From: an uncultured Bacillota bacterium
GTDB lineage: Bacteria; Bacillota; Limnochordia; Limnochordales; ZCTH02-B6
NCBI GenBank assembly: GCA_937916565.1
Contig: CALFSR010000209.1
Coordinates: 1 to 16,821 of the forward strand
Direction of reading: 5' to 3'
DNA length: 16,821 nucleotides
Of this stretch, positions 1 through 6,832 are shown piece after piece; the first letter of the stretch is position 1, and the number at the start of each line of letters is the position of its first letter. The notes under the pieces were generated by a model, which had not been told where the DNA came from, did not search any database, and worked only from the letters and a program-made list of their open reading frames with translations. A program made the translations under genes and the position numbers.

Positions 1-1
1 C

Positions 2-367
2 CAAGCTATCGCCCTCGGCGCCGGCCGGATCGTCAACGTCAAGGCCGGACGCCTCGGCGGCTTGAGCAGCGCCTTGGCCGTGCACGACGTCTGCCATGCC
101 CACGGGCTTCCCGTCTGGAGCGGGGGCCTTTTGGAAACCGGCGTCGGGCGGGCTCACAACATCGCCCTGGCATCCCTGCCGGGCTTTACGCTCCCGGGCG
201 ACCTGGCGCCGCCGGGGGAGTACCTGGAGGAAGACATCGTCGACCCTCCGATCGTCCTGGAGCCCGACGGGTATCTCCGGGTTCCGGACGGTCCCGGCAT
301 CGGCGTCCGCGTGCGCCGGGAGCGGCTCGCCGCGTTCACCGTGCGGCGGTGTTCCCATCCGGCCTAG
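2..367 (+). CDS. menC: o-succinylbenzoate synthase / N-succinylamino acid racemase family, C-terminal part
   Basis: This is the C-terminal 121 residues of an enolase-superfamily enzyme; the start lies left of the window. The frame is open from base 2 and ends at TAG 365-367. The block NVKAGRLGG, encoded from about base 35, matches the NIKxGRxGG segment of MenC/NSAR proteins, and its lysine (codon 41-43) aligns with the second catalytic lysine of Amycolatopsis NSAR (Lys263) as I recall it. Downstream, PVWSGGLLETGVGRAHNIAL, then FTLPGD, EEDIV and PGIGV are the characteristic end of this family. MenC dehydrates SHCHC to o-succinylbenzoate in menaquinone synthesis; close relatives racemise N-succinyl amino acids. 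The first catalytic lysine and the acidic metal ligands are outside the window, and no other men gene is visible, so OSBS and NSAR activity cannot be separated here. No terminator follows directly. Confidence 0.85.
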   Translation, partial: QAIALGAGRIVNVKAGRLGGLSSALAVHDVCHAHGLPVWSGGLLETGVGRAHNIALASLPGFTLPGDLAPPGEYLEEDIVDPPIVLEPDGYLRVPDGPGIGVRVRRERLAAFTVRRCSHPA

Positions 368-437
368 GGCGCGACCGGCCTGCGACTTGCCTCCCCGCGG
401 CAGCTCCTGCACGCCGCGGTGCCAGAGGCCGCTGCCG

Positions 438-488
438 TCGCTAACCCCTCGCTAACCCCTCGCACGAGTCGCTAACCCCTCGCACGAG
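438..488. repeat. short tandem repeat, 20-base unit, 2 full and 1 partial copies
   Basis: The unit TCGCTAACCCCTCGCACGAG occurs twice head-to-tail (449-468 and 469-488). It is preceded by a truncated copy (438-448), so the core TCGCTAACCCCTCG appears three times. The copies are identical, which suggests recent slippage or duplication. Too short and too few to be a CRISPR array. Confidence 0.8.
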
Positions 489-522
489 GCAATCCCCTGG
501 AAGGACTTGCCGCTCCCGGCAA
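488..522 (+). other. pair of competing hairpins in the amidase upstream region
   Basis: GGCAATCC (488-495) can pair with GGAcTTGCC (503-511, one bulged C). The same TTGCCG (507-512) can instead pair with CGGCAA (517-522) around a CTCC loop. The two structures share bases 507-511 and exclude each other. No T-run follows either, so a classical attenuator is not supported. The pairing is visible; any function is inference. Confidence 0.3.
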
Positions 523-664
523 AACCTCACGGCGCTCCCGCAGGAGGAAGGGGAGGCCAGGCCGAGAAAAGCAGAGCAATAGCGAGATAAGAGACCACGG
601 ATGGCAACGCTAGCCACCAGACCCGACGCCGTCATTCATCGCTGCAAGAAACGGGGGATTCGCG

Positions 665-1456
665 TTGCATCGGTCTTGTTCATCTACTCGCCGGCGGGAG
701 CCCGCCGTGCGCCTTCAGGCAAGCGCCCTTGCCACCCTTCTCATGCTGCTGCTCATGCTTCTCGGGGTTCTGCCGTCGGATGGGCCCTCCGGCACGCCCG
801 CGCCCTCCGGTCCCATGGCCCCGCCCGCCACGGGTGCGCCCGCTCCGGGCGCCGCCGAGCCGGCGCCGGCCGAACCGAGCGTCCCTGAGCCTCAGCCGGT
901 GACGCGACAGCCGCTGCGCGGTTACACCATCGTGCTCGATCCCGGGCACGGCGGGCGCGATCCGGGCGCCGTGGGGGTAAGCGGCCGCACGTGGGAAAAG
1001 TACAACACATGGTTCGTCGCCCTGGATGCGAAGTCGCTTCTCGAGCAGGCGGGGGCCGAGGTGGTGCTGACCCGGAGCGGCGATGCGTACATCCCCCTCG
1101 CGGACCGGGTGCGCATTGCCCGGCAACACGGGGCCGATCTTTACATCAGCATCCACAACGACTGGAATCAGAACGCGGCCATCCGGGGCGCCACGACCTA
1201 CTACTACCACGACCAAAGCCGGGCCCTGGCCGAAGTCATGCAGGAGGAGCTCGTCAGGAAACTCGGCACCCGCAGCGTCGGCGTGTTGCGGCAGCCGTTC
1301 TACGTCATTCGCAACGCCGCGATGCCGGCCGTCCTACTTGAACTCGGCTTTCTCTCCAACAGGGAAGAAGAGGCCCGCCTCGCGGACCCCGCCTACCGCT
1401 GGCAGGCCGCCGAGGCGATTTACAGCGGCGTCGTGCGCTACCTCACAGGCAGCTAG
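665..1456 (+). CDS. N-acetylmuramoyl-L-alanine amidase (Amidase_3, CwlD-like)
   Basis: A zinc-dependent cell-wall amidase that cleaves the lactyl-amide bond between MurNAc and the stem peptide. With the TTG start at 665 (263 aa), residues 17-36 form a hydrophobic signal or anchor segment and 39-84 a Pro/Ala-rich linker. The catalytic domain begins near residue 86. Zinc ligands are visible as His95 in LDPGHGG, Glu111, and His164 in ISIHND; Glu226 in LLELGFLSN is the catalytic acid/base. Length and order resemble Bacillus CwlD, which makes muramic-delta-lactam in spore cortex, but a general autolysin is equally possible. No SPOR, LysM or SH3 domain is present. The start is uncertain: TTG 665 follows CGGGGGA, while GTG 707 follows GGCGGGAG and gives 249 aa starting just before the hydrophobic stretch. 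No clear signal-peptidase site is seen. Confidence 0.88.
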   Translation: MHRSCSSTRRREPAVRLQASALATLLMLLLMLLGVLPSDGPSGTPAPSGPMAPPATGAPAPGAAEPAPAEPSVPEPQPVTRQPLRGYTIVLDPGHGGRDPGAVGVSGRTWEKYNTWFVALDAKSLLEQAGAEVVLTRSGDAYIPLADRVRIARQHGADLYISIHNDWNQNAAIRGATTYYYHDQSRALAEVMQEELVRKLGTRSVGVLRQPFYVIRNAAMPAVLLELGFLSNREEEARLADPAYRWQAAEAIYSGVVRYLTGS

Positions 1457-1464
1457 GCGCCGCG

Positions 1465-1495
1465 GGCGCTTGGCGCCGAGGGGACGCCAAGCGCC
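1465..1495. terminator. GC-rich hairpin between convergent genes
   Basis: GGCGCTTGGCG (1465-1475) pairs perfectly with CGCCAAGCGCC (1485-1495) around a 9-base loop. It lies between the stops of the amidase gene (1456) and hemL (1512), where a bidirectional terminator would be expected. No T-run follows on either strand, so it may only slow polymerase or protect 3' ends. Confidence 0.5.
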
Positions 1496-1511
1496 GGCGG
1501 CCGGGCGCCGT

Positions 1512-2816
1512 TCATGTACGGGTGCCCGCCGCCACCGCCGCGAACGCCTTGCCGGCCGCGTTGAGGGTGTACTCGATGTCGTCTTCGGTGTGGGCGGCGG
1601 TGACGAACCACGCCTCGTAGATGGACGGGGCGAGGTTGATTCCGGACGCGAGCATTTCCCGGAAAAATCGGGCGAACGCGGCGGCGTCGCTGCGTTCCAC
1701 CGCAGCGAAGTCCCGCACCGGCTCCGCCGTGAAGTGGATCGACAGGGCGCCGCCCTTTTGGTTTACAATCACGGGCACGCCATGGCGCGCCGCCGCCTCC
1801 CGCAGCCCGCCGGCGAGCGCGGTGCCCAGGCGGCTTAAGCGATCGTAGAGGCCGTGCTCCTTGAGGGCCTGAAGACAGGCTAGGCCGGCCGCCAGCGAAA
1901 CCGGGTTCCCGCAGAACGTGCCGTCCTGGTACACGGGTCCCGCCGGCGCCACGTGGTCCATGATGGCCGCCGGGCCTCCGTAGGCGCCGATGGGCAGGCC
2001 GCCGCCGATGATCTTGCCCAGGACGGTGATGTCGGGCCGCAGGCCCAGCTCGTCCTGGATTGCGCCGTAACGGAAGCGAAACGCGGTAATCACCTCGTCA
2101 TAGATGACGAGGGCGCCCGCGGACCGTGCGGTCGCGTGCACCGTTTCCAGAAACCCGGGCACCGGCGGCACGATGCCGAAGTTGCCTACGATGGGCTCCA
2201 CGAGGATGGCCGCCACCTGATCGCCGCATTCCGCCATAAAGCCTTCCAAGGCCGGAGGATCGTTGTAGGGCAGCGTGATGATGTCCGCGGCGACGCCGGG
2301 CGGCACGCCCGCGGAGTCGGAGATCCCCAAGGTCGACGCGCCGGACCCCGCACCAAGGAGCACCGGGTCCGAGTGGCCGTGGTAGCAGCCGGCGAACTTG
2401 ACCAGCTTGTTGCGTCCGGTAGCGCCCCGGGCCAGCCGGATCGCCGTCATGACCGCCTCGGTGCCGGAGTTCACGAAGCGCACCTTCTCGACGCCGGGGA
2501 TGTGCGCCTTGAGGTGCTCGGCGAAGGTGATCTCGAGCTCGTGGGGTGTGCCGTACACGGTGCCGCGCTCGGCCGCCTTGCTGACCGCCTCCGCGACGGC
2601 CGGGTGCGCATGCCCCAGGATGAGCGCGCCGTAGGCGCCCACGTAGTCGATGTACCGGTTTCCATCGGCGTCCCACAGGTACGCGCCTTGCCCGCGGCGC
2701 ATGTAGATGGGGTGCTCCATCCCCACCGGGGCAAAGGACCGGGAAGGGCTGTTGACCCCGCCGGTGATGTGCTGGACGGCTCGTTGAAAAAGCTCCCGCG
2801 AGCGCTGCAGGCGCAT
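1512..2816 (-). CDS. hemL: glutamate-1-semialdehyde 2,1-aminomutase
   Basis: A PLP enzyme converting glutamate-1-semialdehyde to 5-aminolevulinate, the C5-pathway precursor of tetrapyrroles. From ATG 2816 the protein has 434 residues, the normal family length. It shows GGVNSPSRSF at the N-terminus, NSGTEA (116-121), CYHGHSD (144-150), YDEVITAFR with the cofactor-pairing Asp240, and LGKIIGGGLPIGAYGG carrying the Schiff-base lysine Lys268. AGGAG lies 11 bases before this ATG. An in-frame GTG at 2828 overlaps that AGGAG and so cannot use it, which is why I prefer the internal ATG. DEVITAFRF recalls the second Bacillus paralogue, GsaB/HemL2, more than canonical DEVMTGFR; I infer this from memory of the families. 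No other heme gene is in the window. The gene is transcribed convergently with the amidase gene and divergently from suf. Confidence 0.93.
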   Translation of the reverse strand: MRLQRSRELFQRAVQHITGGVNSPSRSFAPVGMEHPIYMRRGQGAYLWDADGNRYIDYVGAYGALILGHAHPAVAEAVSKAAERGTVYGTPHELEITFAEHLKAHIPGVEKVRFVNSGTEAVMTAIRLARGATGRNKLVKFAGCYHGHSDPVLLGAGSGASTLGISDSAGVPPGVAADIITLPYNDPPALEGFMAECGDQVAAILVEPIVGNFGIVPPVPGFLETVHATARSAGALVIYDEVITAFRFRYGAIQDELGLRPDITVLGKIIGGGLPIGAYGGPAAIMDHVAPAGPVYQDGTFCGNPVSLAAGLACLQALKEHGLYDRLSRLGTALAGGLREAAARHGVPVIVNQKGGALSIHFTAEPVRDFAAVERSDAAAFARFFREMLASGINLAPSIYEAWFVTAAHTEDDIEYTLNAAGKAFAAVAAGTRT

Positions 2817-2916
2817 GGCGTGATCCACTCCTGTGACCGGTTTGCCCTCCGTCGGGCCGCGAACCTAAATCCGATTCGCTGTCTCCGGCCGGTTTCCTCC
2901 GCCGGGTGTGCAACCC

Positions 2917-2945
2917 TTGACAGCCTCCGTCCGCTTGGGCACAAT
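2917..2945 (+). promoter_or_regulatory. sigma-A-like promoter of the suf operon
   Basis: TTGACA (2917-2922, perfect -35) is separated by exactly 17 bases from CACAAT (2940-2945, 4 of 6 matches to TATAAT). The expected start of transcription is near 2952, about 60 bases before the sufC ATG. It is the only good promoter match in the hemL-sufC gap. Confidence 0.6.
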
Positions 2946-2959
2946 GAAAACGGTGTATC

Positions 2960-2984
2960 AGCGGCCTTTATTAGGAAGGCCGCT
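2960..2984 (+). promoter_or_regulatory. 9-bp inverted repeat in the suf leader
   Basis: AGCGGCCTT (2960-2968) and AAGGCCGCT (2976-2984) form a perfect inverted repeat around TATTAGG. It begins about 8 bases downstream of the predicted transcription start and ends 26 bases before the sufC ATG. It could be a repressor operator or an RNA hairpin. No T-run follows, so it is not a standard terminator. No regulator gene is adjacent. Confidence 0.4.
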
Positions 2985-3010
2985 TCTCAATGGAAAGGGG
3001 TCGACGCCTC

Positions 3011-3772
3011 ATGGCCAAGCCTACCCTGGAAATCAGGGATTTGCGTGTCAGCATCGAGGGCAAGGAGATTCTGAAGGGCCTCTCCTTGACCGTTCAGGGC
3101 GGCGAAGTGCACGCCATCATGGGCCCCAACGGTTCGGGCAAAAGCACCCTGGCCTATACCTTGATGGGCCATCCCCGCTACGTGGTGGAGGACGGGGAGG
3201 TCCTCATGGACGGTGAGGACGTGCTGGAGATGGAACCCGACGAGCGGGCGCGGCGAGGGCTGTTCCTCGCATTTCAGTACCCGGTGGAAATCCCGGGCGT
3301 GACGGTGGCCAACTTTCTGCGCACCGCCTACAACGCCATCCACGGCGGCGAGGGCAGGGAGATTCCCGTTCTCGAGTTCCACAAGAAGCTGCGGGAAGAG
3401 ATGGCCGCGCTCCAGATCGATGACGAGTTCGCCGGCCGCTACCTCAACGAGGGCTTTTCTGGCGGTGAAAAAAAGCGCCACGAGATCTTGCAGATGGCCA
3501 TGCTCCGGCCCCGCATCGCCATCATGGACGAGACCGACTCCGGGCTTGACATCGACGCGCTGAAGATCGTTGCCGAGGGCGTCAACCGGCTGCGCAGCGA
3601 CGAGCTGGGTGTCTTGGTTATCACCCACTACCAGCGTATTCTCCGGTACCTGAAGCCCGACCACGTCCATATCATGATGGACGGGCAGATCGTCCGCTCC
3701 GGCGGCTGGGAGCTGGCCGAGGAGCTGGAGGAGAAGGGCTACGACTGGCTCAAGAGCGAGATCAGCGCTTGA
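3011..3772 (+). CDS. sufC: Fe-S cluster assembly ATPase SufC
   Basis: The soluble ABC-type ATPase of the SufBCD scaffold, which powers cytosolic Fe-S cluster assembly. The protein has 253 residues: Walker A GPNGSGKST (38-46), Q-loop Gln89, signature FSGGEKKR (149-156), Walker B IAIMDETDSGLD with catalytic Glu174, and switch His206 in ITHYQR. FSGGEKKR with MDETDSGLDIDALK is typical of SufC and separates it from transporter ATPases. I chose ATG 3011 because AAAGGGG lies 10 bases upstream; an in-frame ATG at 2990 would start within that leader and add seven residues without a ribosome binding site. It is the first gene of the operon, behind the promoter at 2917. sufD begins 26 bases after its stop. 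Confidence 0.96.
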   Translation: MAKPTLEIRDLRVSIEGKEILKGLSLTVQGGEVHAIMGPNGSGKSTLAYTLMGHPRYVVEDGEVLMDGEDVLEMEPDERARRGLFLAFQYPVEIPGVTVANFLRTAYNAIHGGEGREIPVLEFHKKLREEMAALQIDDEFAGRYLNEGFSGGEKKRHEILQMAMLRPRIAIMDETDSGLDIDALKIVAEGVNRLRSDELGVLVITHYQRILRYLKPDHVHIMMDGQIVRSGGWELAEELEEKGYDWLKSEISA

Positions 3773-3783
3773 AGCCGCCGGTC

Positions 3784-3790
3784 AAGGAGG
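3784..3790 (+). promoter_or_regulatory. ribosome binding site fixing the sufD start
   Basis: AAGGAGG lies 8 bases before ATG 3799. It decides for this ATG over the in-frame TTG at 3769, which overlaps the end of sufC. Confidence 0.8.
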
Positions 3791-3798
3791 ATACGCAG

Positions 3799-5100
3799 AT
3801 GACCACGCAGACGAAGCTGGATCAGGGACTGATCGCGGCGCTGTCCGACCGGTCAGGCGACCCCGCCTGGCTGCGGGAGCGGCGGCTGGCCGCGTGGAAC
3901 CGCAGCCAGGAGCTGCCGGCGCCGGCTTACGAGCGGACGCATCTTAAGGACAACCAGTTCTTCGGCTTCGCCCTGGCCGCTCCGGCGTCTCCTGCCCGCA
4001 GCTGGGACGAGTTGCCCGCGGCTTTGCGCGAACAGGTGGGCGACCCGTCCGGGCGCGCCCTGGTGGTGATTGCCAACGGCACGACGGTCTACCGGCAGGT
4101 TCCGCAAGGCCTTCCGGCCGGCGTAATCGTGACCGACCTGGCCACGGCGGTGCGGGAGCACGCGGACTTGGTGGAGCCCCGGCTGCTCGTCCGGGGCGAG
4201 CAAGGCCTTGACAACAAGGTGGCCGCCTTGAGCGGGGCGCTGCATACCGGGGGCTTGTTTGTGTACGTGCCCGACGGCGTCCGGGTCAAGGTGCCCATCG
4301 AGTACATCGTGTGGCTCGACGAGCCCGGTGTCGCCGCGGGCGACGTCGCGTTGATTGTGACGGGCTCGGGTGCCAAGGTGACCGTGCTCGAGACCGCCGC
4401 CAGCGCGCCCGGCCTTGAGGGAGCGGCGCGGTTTGGCCTCGTGGACGTTTTCCCCGGCGAGGACGCGGAGGTCGTGTTCGGCAACGTGCAGGCGCTCGGC
4501 GACGGCGTGCAGAGCCTCGTCGTGCGCCGGGTGCTGCCAAGTCCCCGGGCCCACGTGGACTGGGTCGCCGCCGAGTTCGGCGGGGAGCTGTCCGTCAACG
4601 AGATGGACAGCCGCCTCGATGGGCGCGGCAGCGAGGTGCGGGCCTTGGGCGTCTTCTTTGCCGGCGGCCGGCAGCACCTCGACCTTGAAATGCGCATGAT
4701 CCACACGGGCCGCGAGACCGCGAGCGACATCCTCGTGCGCGGGGTCGTGCGGGAGGAGGGCCGGGCGGTCTACGCTCCTTACACCCTCATCCAGCACGAT
4801 GCCAAGGACAGCACCGGTTTCCAGCGAGGCAATACCCTCGTCCTGGATCCCAAAGCCCGGGCGTACAGCATTCCGCAGCTGCACGTGGTGGAGGATGAGG
4901 TGCAGGGGGCGGGCCATGCGGCCACCATCGGCAAGATGGACCCCGACCAGCTCTTCTACCTGCAGAGCAGGGGCCTGTCGGAGAAACAGGCTAAGCGGCT
5001 GCTGGTGGACGGCTTTTTCTATCCGGTGACGGACCATATCCCCGTGGCCGCGCTCAAGGAGCGCATCATGGCCATGGTGGAACGGAAGATGGCGACATGA
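3799..5100 (+). CDS. sufD: Fe-S cluster assembly protein SufD
   Basis: A scaffold subunit that pairs with SufB and SufC in the cluster-building SufBC2D complex. The protein has 433 residues, normal for SufD. The C-terminal half carries the beta-helix core, and near the end come PQLHVVEDEVQGAGHAATIG and QLFYLQSRGLSEKQAKRLLV, the signature of the SufB/SufD family. GHAATIG with a histidine (His373, comparable with E. coli SufD His360 as I recall it) points to SufD; SufB typically has HEAT-like residues here plus a conserved cysteine. The whole protein contains no cysteine, which also argues against SufB. Its stop overlaps the sufS start (ATGA), implying translational coupling. A partner SufB is not encoded nearby. 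Confidence 0.92.
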   Translation: MTTQTKLDQGLIAALSDRSGDPAWLRERRLAAWNRSQELPAPAYERTHLKDNQFFGFALAAPASPARSWDELPAALREQVGDPSGRALVVIANGTTVYRQVPQGLPAGVIVTDLATAVREHADLVEPRLLVRGEQGLDNKVAALSGALHTGGLFVYVPDGVRVKVPIEYIVWLDEPGVAAGDVALIVTGSGAKVTVLETAASAPGLEGAARFGLVDVFPGEDAEVVFGNVQALGDGVQSLVVRRVLPSPRAHVDWVAAEFGGELSVNEMDSRLDGRGSEVRALGVFFAGGRQHLDLEMRMIHTGRETASDILVRGVVREEGRAVYAPYTLIQHDAKDSTGFQRGNTLVLDPKARAYSIPQLHVVEDEVQGAGHAATIGKMDPDQLFYLQSRGLSEKQAKRLLVDGFFYPVTDHIPVAALKERIMAMVERKMAT

Positions 5101-6320
5101 TCGATCCGCGGGTTATCCGTCAGGATTTCCCGGTGCTCGACCAGCGGGTGAACGGCCGCCCGCTGGTCTACCTGGACAGCGCGGCCACCGCGCAAAAGCC
5201 GCGCCCGGTCATCGAGGCCGTGCGCCGCTACTATGAGGAGTACAACGCCAACGTGCACCGGGCTATCCATGCCCTGGGCGAACGGGCAACCGCGGAGTAT
5301 GAAGAAGCGCGCCGCAAGGTGGCGCGCTTCATCAATTCGCCCTCGGAGCGCAGCATCGTCTTTACCAAAAACGCCACCGAGTCCATCAACCTGGTGGCCT
5401 ACAGCTGGGCCCGGGCGCGTCTTAAGCCGGGCGATGAGATCCTGGTTTCGCCCATCGAACACCATTCAAACCTCGTGCCGTGGCAGCTGGCTGCCCGTGC
5501 CACCGGCGCCCGGCTGCGCTTCTTTGATGTGACGCCCGAAGGCGAGCTCCGCCTTGACGACCTGGGGCAGCTCATCCATGAGCGGACGAGGATTGTGGCC
5601 GTCACGCACGTGTCCAACGTGTTGGGCACCATCGTGCCCGTGGCGCGCATCGCGGAGGCGGCGCACCGGGCCGGGGCGGTGGTGGTCGTGGACGGCGCCC
5701 AGAGCGTGCCCCATCTGCCCGTCGACGTGCAGGCCCTCGGCTGCGATTTCTTTGCGTTTTCGGGCCACAAGATGGGGGCACCGACAGGCATCGGCGTGCT
5801 CTACGGGCGCGAAGAACTCCTAGAAGCCATGGAACCGTTCCTGGGCGGCGGGGACATGATCAGCAGCGTTCGCCTGGAAGGATCGCGGTGGGCGGAGTTG
5901 CCTTACAAGTTTGAGGCCGGAACGCCTCCGATCGCCCAAGCCATAGGCCTCGGCGCCGCCGTCGATTACCTGAGCGCCACGGGCATGGACGCGGTGTACG
6001 CCCACGAACAGCGCATTACATCCTACGCCCGCGAGCGCTTGGAGCAGGTGCCGGGCGTCGTCATCTACGGCCCGCGTGAGCGCGGCGGGCTCATCACGTT
6101 CAACGTGGACGAAATTCACCCGCACGATCTGGCTACGGTGCTGGACCAGCACGGCGTAGCCGTCCGCGCCGGGCACCATTGCGCTCAACCCGTCATGGAG
6201 TGGCTGGGTGTCCCGGCCACGGCCAGGGCCAGCTTTTGGCTTTACACGACGGAGGAAGACGTAGACCGCCTTGTGGAAGCGCTGTGGGCGGCAAAGGAGT
6301 TTTTCGGCCATGTCGCTTGA
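5097..6320 (+). CDS. sufS: cysteine desulfurase SufS
   Basis: A PLP-dependent group II cysteine desulfurase that takes sulfur from L-cysteine and passes it as a persulfide to SufU for Fe-S cluster building. The protein has 407 residues: FPVLDQ and YLDSAATAQKP at the N-terminus, EHHSNLVPW with the PLP-stacking His, VVVVDGAQS with Asp200, FSGHKMGAPTGIGVLYG with Schiff-base Lys225, and RAGHHCAQP with catalytic Cys362. The short loop around Cys362 is typical of group II enzymes that need a separate sulfur acceptor, in keeping with sufU next door. It starts at ATG 5097, overlapping the sufD stop, and its own stop overlaps sufU by 11 bases. Confidence 0.96.
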   Translation: MIDPRVIRQDFPVLDQRVNGRPLVYLDSAATAQKPRPVIEAVRRYYEEYNANVHRAIHALGERATAEYEEARRKVARFINSPSERSIVFTKNATESINLVAYSWARARLKPGDEILVSPIEHHSNLVPWQLAARATGARLRFFDVTPEGELRLDDLGQLIHERTRIVAVTHVSNVLGTIVPVARIAEAAHRAGAVVVVDGAQSVPHLPVDVQALGCDFFAFSGHKMGAPTGIGVLYGREELLEAMEPFLGGGDMISSVRLEGSRWAELPYKFEAGTPPIAQAIGLGAAVDYLSATGMDAVYAHEQRITSYARERLEQVPGVVIYGPRERGGLITFNVDEIHPHDLATVLDQHGVAVRAGHHCAQPVMEWLGVPATARASFWLYTTEEDVDRLVEALWAAKEFFGHVA

Positions 6321-6756
6321 AAGCAGCCACCCGGTCAAACTCAACGACTTGTACCGGGACGTGATCATGGACCATTATCGCCGCCCGCGCAACAAGGGTA
6401 CCTTGCCGGAGCCGTCGGTGTCGGTCGATCTGCACAATCCCGTCTGCGGCGATGAGATCACGCTGCAGCTGGTGGTGGAGGGCGACCGCATCCGCCAAGC
6501 CCGCTTCAGCGGTCGCGGCTGCTCCATCAGCCAGGCGTCGGCGTCCATGATGACGCAGCAACTGGAAGGAAAAACTTTGGCTGAGGCCGAGGACATGATC
6601 GCCCGCTTCAAGCAGCTCATGCACGGCGACGAGCAGGCCGGTGAAACGCTGGGCGATCTTATGGCCCTCCACGGCGTGTCCAAGTTCCCCGTGCGGGTCA
6701 AATGCGCGCTGCTCTCGTGGGAAGCTCTGGAGCGGAGCCTGGAGCAGCTGCGCTGA
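6310..6756 (+). CDS. sufU: sulfur acceptor protein SufU (zinc type)
   Basis: An IscU-fold protein which in Gram-positive bacteria accepts persulfide sulfur from SufS, swapping a zinc ligand with it. The protein has 148 residues and carries all expected ligands: Cys46 and Asp48 in NPVCGDEI, Cys71 in SGRGCSISQAS, and Cys132 in VRVKCALLSWEAL. The insertion between Cys71 and Cys132 and the lack of the IscU LPPVK motif distinguish SufU from IscU. ATG 6310 is chosen over an in-frame GTG at 6271 because AAAGGAG lies 10 bases upstream and the family usually begins shortly before LYRDVIMDHY. It overlaps the end of sufS and is the last gene of the operon. The 76-base gap to the next, convergent gene holds no clear terminator hairpin. 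Confidence 0.95.
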   Translation: MSLESSHPVKLNDLYRDVIMDHYRRPRNKGTLPEPSVSVDLHNPVCGDEITLQLVVEGDRIRQARFSGRGCSISQASASMMTQQLEGKTLAEAEDMIARFKQLMHGDEQAGETLGDLMALHGVSKFPVRVKCALLSWEALERSLEQLR

Positions 6757-6832
6757 ACACGCTGTCCATGGGGCACGGGTGTATCGAGCCGTCGGGCCTT
6801 GGGCGCGTACCTCGCTTTTTCCAGGATAAGCG

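Larger units (their letters stand above)
368..664. other. intergenic region between menC and the amidase gene
   Basis: This stretch of about 300 bases has no convincing gene. It holds a short direct-repeat array (438-488), two mutually exclusive small hairpins (488-522), and a purine-rich AGGAGG stretch (542-555) with no start codon at a useful distance. An ATG at 601 opens a 95-codon frame that overlaps the amidase gene in another frame; it has no good ribosome binding site and no recognisable protein. I see no convincing -35/-10 pair and no hairpin followed by a T-run, so how menC ends and how the amidase gene is transcribed cannot be read from the sequence. Confidence 0.5.

Noticed and set aside
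438..488. Possible CRISPR array
   Set aside because: The repeats are directly adjacent without spacers and there are only two full copies; no cas genes are present.
601..888. ATG-initiated 95-codon frame before and across the amidase start
   Set aside because: Most of it overlaps the amidase gene in another frame, there is no good ribosome binding site, and the second half reads as low-complexity Arg/Ala. Its first 30 residues are not recognisable.
1953..3074. 373-codon open frame on the + strand opposite hemL
   Set aside because: Lies antisense to an unmistakable hemL, ends inside sufC, and its translation is Arg/His/Gly-rich with no family resemblance; a product of GC-rich codon use.
3853..5037. 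394-codon open frame antisense to sufD
   Set aside because: Covers sufD almost exactly on the other strand, with low-complexity composition and no ribosome binding site.
3799..5100. Reading the scaffold protein as SufB instead of SufD
   Set aside because: It has the GHAATIG histidine block of SufD, contains no cysteine at all, and is of SufD length.
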